9,505 nucleotides of DNA from DATMYQ01 sp035560935 (GTDB lineage: Bacteria; Bacillota; Negativicutes; Sporomusales; Sporomusaceae). Shown piece after piece: positions 5,762 through 9,505 of this stretch (position 1 is its first letter; each line of letters opens with the position of its first letter). The notes beneath the pieces are model-generated. The model was not told the origin of the DNA. It saw only the letters and a list, made by a program, of their open reading frames with translations, and did not search any database. Made by a program: the position numbers and the translations under genes. The stretch is from positions 1-9,505 of the forward strand of contig DATMYQ010000376.1 of the NCBI GenBank assembly GCA_035560935.1, given 5' to 3'.

Positions 5762-6331
5762 ATGATCAGTCCGAAAAATTTTCTGATTGCTGATTTTGAG
5801 TTTACGACATTTGACACTCCCTTTGGGCGCCCCAAGGGATTTTTCCCAGAAATCGTCGAAGTGGGCGCTGTCCTTTTGAGTACGAATTTGTCCGATATGC
5901 AAAAAGTGTATCAGACGTTCGTGAAGCCCCGTTTGTTTCCCAAGCTGTCCGAAGCCTGCAAAAACATTGCCATGCTGACTCAGGAAGACATTAACCAGGG
6001 TATAGACTGGGCTGAAGCCATGGGTAAACTGGCAGAACACTACACCGCCGGTCAAACCTGGCTGGTAGCCTGGGGTGATGCCGACTGGCAAGTGATTCAG
6101 AACAATTGCAATAAATACAAACTGGACTGCCCTTTTCAGTTTGCCGACTATTTGGATCTGGCTCTGGCCTACCGCCAGTATTACGCCAAGGATCGTACCC
6201 TGTCGCTGCACCACGCTATTGATGAACAGCAAATCCAGCGTGAAGGAAACTATCATCTGGCTTTGGACGATGCGTTCAACACCGGTCTGTTATTATGCCG
6301 CATGTGGGAAAATGGCTGGCGTCCCGAATAA
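5762..6331 (+). CDS. KapD/ERI-1-like DEDDh 3'-5' exonuclease
   Basis: A 189-aa protein that is essentially one RNase T/DnaQ-like exonuclease fold. Seen: motif I DFEFTT with D11 and E13, motif II WGDADW with D108, and motif III YHLALDDA with H165 and D170, the full DEDDh set for two-metal hydrolysis of nucleic-acid 3' ends. The FPEIVEVGAV segment and overall layout match the COG5018 group that includes Bacillus KapD, described as an inhibitor of the KinA pathway to sporulation, and eukaryotic ERI-1 RNA exonucleases. Inference: a cytoplasmic RNA or DNA 3' exonuclease; a role in sporulation timing cannot be assumed. The start is ATG 5762 with AAGGAGG (5751-5757) 4 nt upstream and the promoter at 5699-5727. 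It is a single-gene unit convergent with the chemoreceptor. Confidence 0.9.
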   Translation: MISPKNFLIADFEFTTFDTPFGRPKGFFPEIVEVGAVLLSTNLSDMQKVYQTFVKPRLFPKLSEACKNIAMLTQEDINQGIDWAEAMGKLAEHYTAGQTWLVAWGDADWQVIQNNCNKYKLDCPFQFADYLDLALAYRQYYAKDRTLSLHHAIDEQQIQREGNYHLALDDAFNTGLLLCRMWENGWRPE

Positions 6332-6394
6332 GCGCCCGCATCATTGGCAAGAAAGTTTCCGTTTAATTTTCGGTATATAAAATGACTCACACAA

Positions 6395-6439
6395 AAAAAA
6401 GCAAAGATGGCCTACAAAAGGCTCCATCCTTGCTTTTTT
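6395..6439. terminator. Bidirectional terminator between exonuclease and chemoreceptor
   Basis: A6-GCAA-A-GATG-GCCT (6395-6413), loop ACAAA, and AGGC-TC-CATC-C-TTGC-T6 (6419-6439) pair over about 18 bp, with one mismatch and a 2-nt bulge. The A tract on one side and T tract on the other let it serve both converging genes. Confidence 0.85.
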
Positions 6440-6460
6440 CTGTTAGCCTATGCGGCAGAT

Positions 6461-8449
6461 CTACAGATCAAACCGTCCCACCGCCGACTGCAGCTCCTGC
6501 GCGACGCCATTCAATACCTGTGCCGCCGATGCAATTTCTTCCATCGAAGCCAGTTGTTCTTCCGTCGCAGCCGATACCGTTTCGGCATGAGCGGCGCCAG
6601 CCTTCACCACGGTTTCAATTTCATGCATCAGGTCAATGATTTCCCGGTTACCTACTTTGACGCCCTGTGTTGCCACGGTAATATCCTGAATCTGTCCACC
6701 AACATTGGCAACCATATCCCGGATTTCGCCAAAGATCCGGCCCGACTCGCGAACCACGCTACTGCCGGCCGTTACTTCACGCGTGCCATTTTCCATGGCC
6801 GAAACTGCCTGAGTGGTATCCGCCTGAATTTCGCCGATCAAATCGCTGATTTGCTTGGCCGCTTCCTGGGATTGCTCAGCCAGTTTACGTACTTCATCGG
6901 CAACCACGGCAAAACCACGACCCTGTTCGCCGGCCCGCGCCGCCTCGATGGCCGCGTTCAGCGCCAGCAAATTGGTCTGCCCGGCAATACCGCCGATTGT
7001 TTCAACTATTTGTCCAATTTCTTTGGAACGTTCACCCAGTTTAGCCACAACCATTGCAGACTGGCTGACCGTCTTCTCAATCGAATCCATTTGGGAAACC
7101 GCTTTATCGATTTGCCCGGCTCCTGTCTGCGCACGCTGCGTGGCTTCCTGGGATACCACCGCCACCATATCTGCCTTGTTGGCCACATCGTCAATCGCCG
7201 CCGTCCGTTTTTCCACATTGGTAATGGCCTGGCCCACGGTCACGATCTGGCGTTGGGCCCCTTCGGACACTTCCATGATAGCGGAGGCGACAGAAGAAGA
7301 TGCCTGTGCCGATTGATCGGCGTTCGCCGTCAGCTGTTTTGCCGTTGACTCCACTTTTTCCGTCTTTTCGCGAATTCCATTAATTAAATCACGGGTATTA
7401 ATATACATTTTCCGGGTCGCCCGATATAAATCGCCGATTTCATCGCTTCCCGCACTGACCGCTTCTTTTGATTTCACGCGGAAATCGCCGTCCGCCAGTT
7501 CTCCCATCCGGAAGACCAGCCGGCTCAGTACTTCAGTGCTGCGGCGAATCATAATATAGAAAATACCGGCCAGCAGCAACGTTCCGATAAAGCCAATGGC
7601 TGCCAGATAAGTCATCAAACGGTTCACTTCACTCATAAAGTCCTGAACCGGAACCATCAGGACCAGTGTGAGTCCTGTTTCGCCGATCGGCGTCGCCAGA
7701 TAATATTTGTCAATCCCCATAAAGGTGGCTCGCAATAATTGTTCTTTACCGCCCGCCAACGATTTACCAATTTCAGTAAAAGATCCGTTGTCAACGGTCG
7801 TCACATCCTCAGTAGGTTTGAACGTGGGATGAGCCAGAAAACGTCCTTTTTTATCCAGCAAGAAAGCATAGCCAGTTTGTCCGACCTTGATTGAATTCGT
7901 AATCTGCAATGCTTTGTCAAGATTGATTTCCGTACCGATCAAACCCGTCCGAGCGCCATTTTTTTTGTACGCCCAGGAAACATTGAACACATTCTTATTC
8001 AATGTCTTGCTTTCATAAACTTCCGAATAATTGGCAGTATCTTTATTGCCCTTCCAATACCAGGGCCGGGTGCGGGCATCTAAATTAGGAATAATGGCCG
8101 GATTTCCGAAAGCGCCAATGGTTTCTCCATTGGCATCCGCACAGATATAAGGATTCATCAGATCCGGGTTCGCTTTCTTTATCGCAATAAGTAATCCGCT
8201 AGTTTCATCCGGTGACCGTTCTCCCGCAGCAATAACATCGCCGGCTGTTTTTATCGAATACTCGATTTCCGTTAACCACTTGTGAATTGTCATGGCATTC
8301 TGGCGTGTAGACTGAAGCAATGTTTCTCTAACCTGTTTTTCCAGCATGGTGCTGGACTGCTGATAAGCAATCCCGACAACGGCACCCAAAATTAAAACCA
8401 TGGGTACAATCACCGACAGCAGCAGTTTTCCTTTTAATCGCAACTGCAT
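6461..8449 (-). CDS. Methyl-accepting chemotaxis protein with dCache sensor domain
   Basis: A 662-aa transmembrane chemoreceptor feeding CheA/CheW. Seen in order: TM1 at about residues 9-29; an extracytoplasmic double-Cache domain at about 33-275 with DARTRPWYW, SEVYES and GQTGYAFLLDKKGRFLAHP; TM2 at about 278-299; HAMP at about 300-352; and a cytoplasmic methylation and signalling region with the hairpin tip AGQTNLLALNAAIEAARAGEQGRGF around E508. It ends GRFDL, without a CheR/CheB-docking pentapeptide. R128, W130, Y131 and Y145 match the dCache amino-acid-binding motif, but acidic positions look changed (S147, E174), so the ligand is open. Start choice: ATG 8449 has AGGTGG (8463-8458) 8 nt upstream; the in-frame GTG at 8461 overlaps that ribosome site. 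No other chemotaxis gene is adjacent. Confidence 0.95.
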   Translation of the reverse strand: MQLRLKGKLLLSVIVPMVLILGAVVGIAYQQSSTMLEKQVRETLLQSTRQNAMTIHKWLTEIEYSIKTAGDVIAAGERSPDETSGLLIAIKKANPDLMNPYICADANGETIGAFGNPAIIPNLDARTRPWYWKGNKDTANYSEVYESKTLNKNVFNVSWAYKKNGARTGLIGTEINLDKALQITNSIKVGQTGYAFLLDKKGRFLAHPTFKPTEDVTTVDNGSFTEIGKSLAGGKEQLLRATFMGIDKYYLATPIGETGLTLVLMVPVQDFMSEVNRLMTYLAAIGFIGTLLLAGIFYIMIRRSTEVLSRLVFRMGELADGDFRVKSKEAVSAGSDEIGDLYRATRKMYINTRDLINGIREKTEKVESTAKQLTANADQSAQASSSVASAIMEVSEGAQRQIVTVGQAITNVEKRTAAIDDVANKADMVAVVSQEATQRAQTGAGQIDKAVSQMDSIEKTVSQSAMVVAKLGERSKEIGQIVETIGGIAGQTNLLALNAAIEAARAGEQGRGFAVVADEVRKLAEQSQEAAKQISDLIGEIQADTTQAVSAMENGTREVTAGSSVVRESGRIFGEIRDMVANVGGQIQDITVATQGVKVGNREIIDLMHEIETVVKAGAAHAETVSAATEEQLASMEEIASAAQVLNGVAQELQSAVGRFDL

Positions 8450-8582
8450 AATGTTTACCACCTCTCTTCATCCGGTTCGGTCGTCAAATTTTGCGGCTGC
8501 CATCCGAAACGAGCATAAAACCCATGAAATGATGTCTATCATCGTAGAATCATCTAATCGCCGTTCCTGACTTAACCGTTTT

Positions 8583-8612
8583 ATAAAATCACAGCACCTG
8601 GGCTCGTTTCAA
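8583..8612 (-). promoter_or_regulatory. Possible chemoreceptor promoter
   Basis: On the minus strand TTGAAA (8612-8607) and TTTTAT (8588-8583) with an 18-bp spacer would give a leader of roughly 125 nt before the ATG at 8449. The -10 matches only four of six bases. A sigma-D (motility) promoter was sought; TAAA and GCCG-like pairs exist but with 17-nt rather than about 15-nt spacing, so none is called. Confidence 0.28.
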
Positions 8613-8876
8613 GCTTCCTTCCGACCTCCCTTCTCACACCGCCGACACATCGGACAAATGATGCACCGGCAAATTCCAGACGCCGATTTTAGTCTATAAG
8701 GCGATTTTTTCATATTTCAGCATCTCTGACACCAATCTCTGAAGCCATTAAACTCGCTTGTATCATAAAGACTCTTCGCTAAGAATCTGAAAATTCCTTT
8801 CTTTTCAGGATAGCTTTACAATAATTTACTGCTTTTTAAGTAATTCCAAGGATTTTTTCTTTTCCGTTTCTTCACT
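8613..8876. other. Gene-free divergent intergenic region
   Basis: The whole gap between the chemoreceptor start (8449) and the next gene (8984) is 534 bases, unusually long for this window. Besides the promoters called separately I see only a small inverted repeat, CTGAAAA (8787-8793) and TTTTCAG (8802-8808), and pyrimidine-rich tracts near 8850-8870. I could not match a known riboswitch; the conserved blocks of the GEMM-I c-di-GMP class, common upstream of chemoreceptors in related bacteria, are not recognisable. No plausible ORF with a ribosome site was found. Confidence 0.45.
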
Positions 8877-8905
8877 GTGACAGGTATCCCAGTTTATGCT
8901 ACACT
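8877..8905 (+). promoter_or_regulatory. Extended -10 promoter of the DUF441 gene
   Basis: GTGACA (8877-8882, five of six), a 17-bp spacer ending in TGC, and TACACT (8900-8905, four of six). The TGn directly before the -10 marks an extended -10 element, which compensates for the weak hexamer. The predicted start is about 8912, exactly where the leader stem begins. Confidence 0.66.
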
Positions 8906-8911
8906 GAAATT

Positions 8912-8955
8912 AGTGGTTTAAATTCTCCCTGCTTCACTGGCGGCATTAAACCACT
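8912..8955 (+). promoter_or_regulatory. Leader stem-loop at the 5' end of the DUF441 mRNA
   Basis: AGTGGTTTAA (8912-8921) pairs perfectly with TTAAACCACT (8946-8955) around a 24-nt loop. The stem starts at the predicted transcription start, so the mRNA would carry a 5'-terminal hairpin, a known way to slow RNA decay; it could also be an operator in DNA. It ends about 28 nt before the start codon and leaves the ribosome site free. Confidence 0.5.
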
Positions 8956-8983
8956 GGATTTATATGATTGAGGAAGTGAGATT

Positions 8984-9442
8984 TTGCACTGGGAAAGCGT
9001 ACCCTTATTAATCATACTCGTAATATCGGTGCTCGCCAGCAACTCCAGCGTTGCCATTGCCGCGCTTGTACTGTTGCTGATGAAACTGCTGAACATGGAT
9101 CAATATTTCCCCTGGCTGGAAAGCAACGGCATTCCTATCGGTATCACAGTGTTGACGCTGGCAGTACTGACGCCTATCGCGCAGGGAAAATTGTCTCTGG
9201 CTGACATGGCGGGAACCTTTAAAAGCGTTCCGGGACTGGTCGCCATCATTGTTGGTATTTTTGTATCCTGGCTGGCGCACCAAGGAGTGGTTTTTATGAA
9301 GGATTCTCCGGAAGCCGTGACGGCCTTAATCGTTGGTACGATTATTGGCGTCTGTTTTTTCCAGGGACTGGCCGTTGGTCCGTTAATCGCCGGTGGTTTA
9401 GTTTCTTTACTGGTCAGCTGGTTAGGAAAAATCAGCCATTAA
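8984..9442 (+). CDS. DUF441/UPF0756 family integral membrane protein
   Basis: A 152-aa hydrophobic protein of the family that includes E. coli YeaL and Bacillus YtwI; the function is unknown. Seen: four hydrophobic segments (about residues 7-35, 50-68, 84-103, 118-148), family-like motifs GIPIGITVLTLAVLTPIAQG and the C-terminal GLAVGPLIAGG, and a length equal to the family norm. The start is TTG at 8984, spaced 9-10 nt after GAGGA (8970-8974); the ATG at 8964 is out of frame and the first in-frame internal ATG would remove the first membrane segment. It forms a single-gene unit with its own promoter, leader hairpin and terminator. Confidence 0.9.
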   Translation: MHWESVPLLIILVISVLASNSSVAIAALVLLLMKLLNMDQYFPWLESNGIPIGITVLTLAVLTPIAQGKLSLADMAGTFKSVPGLVAIIVGIFVSWLAHQGVVFMKDSPEAVTALIVGTIIGVCFFQGLAVGPLIAGGLVSLLVSWLGKISH

Positions 9443-9452
9443 CCCATCGTAT

Positions 9453-9484
9453 AAAAAAAGCGCAGGCCGGAAGGCCTGCGCTTT
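9453..9484. terminator. Bidirectional rho-independent terminator at the right edge
   Basis: AAAGCGCAGGCC (9457-9468), loop GGAA, GGCCTGCGCTTT (9473-9484): a perfect 12-bp, GC-rich stem starting 14 nt after the DUF441 stop. The left side has an A7 run (9453-9459), the right only TTT, so it would terminate best on the minus strand, hinting at a convergent minus-strand gene beyond the window. Confidence 0.88.
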
Positions 9485-9505
9485 ATCTATGATTCTATCA
9501 TGCAA

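Noticed and set aside
6407..7348. 313-codon open frame on the plus strand opposite the chemoreceptor
   Set aside because: It is antisense to the strongly conserved signalling region of the chemoreceptor, begins inside the bidirectional terminator and lacks a ribosome site; a coding shadow.
8562..8588. Possible sigma-D (motility) promoter for the chemoreceptor, TAAA with GGCGATTA
   Set aside because: The spacing is 17 nt instead of about 15 and the -10 differs at two positions, so it does not meet the consensus.
8462..8620. Cyclic-di-GMP (GEMM-I) riboswitch upstream of the chemoreceptor
   Set aside because: The conserved sequence blocks of that class are not present on the minus strand of this region.

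Overview
The window reads as a chromosomal segment of an anaerobic, probably motile, low-to-mid GC Firmicutes. Strong AGGAGG-type ribosome sites, TTG/GTG starts, a UPF0756/DUF441 membrane protein, a KapD-like exonuclease and two aldo/keto reductases fused to 2[4Fe-4S] ferredoxin domains fit a Negativicutes/Sporomusaceae-like organism. That placement is inference from gene content; no rRNA or other marker gene is present.

Layout. (1) 47-490 (+): a secreted chagasin-like (I42) cysteine-protease inhibitor, closed by a perfect 19-bp palindromic bidirectional terminator. (2) 601-3502 (-): a redox block made of a ferredoxin-fused aldo/keto reductase (334 aa) with its own terminator, then an ArsR-family repressor and a second ferredoxin-fused aldo/keto reductase (382 aa). 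The ArsR gene has a near-consensus sigma-A promoter whose start site lies inside a perfect palindrome, the expected layout of an autoregulated repressor. (3) 3707-5397 (+): a translationally coupled NodI/NodJ-type ABC-2 exporter, ATPase plus permease, divergent from the reductase block. (4) 5398-5690: a gene-poor scar with a short remnant of a sigma-54 activator ATPase (its GAFTGA loop is readable) next to a 13-bp inverted repeat. (5) 5762-6331 (+): a KapD/ERI-1-like DEDDh exonuclease behind a strong promoter, convergent with (6) 6461-8449 (-): a dCache-type methyl-accepting chemotaxis protein; the two share a bidirectional terminator. (7) 8984-9442 (+): a DUF441 membrane protein with a TTG start, a probable extended -10 promoter and a 10-bp leader stem beginning at the predicted transcript start, closed by a GC-rich terminator that also suits a convergent gene beyond the right edge.

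How it works together. Most units are independent, each with its own promoter and terminator. The clearest functional grouping is the ArsR gene with the reductase directly downstream, possibly also the paralogous reductase upstream: a regulated, cytoplasmic, ferredoxin-linked carbonyl-reduction module. The ABC exporter, exonuclease, chemoreceptor and DUF441 protein show no obvious pathway link. I see no CRISPR array, prophage, insertion sequence, tRNA or rRNA. The best candidates for unusual biology are the ArsR/ferredoxin-reductase module and the regulator remnant at 5488-5637; neither is demonstrably a new system.
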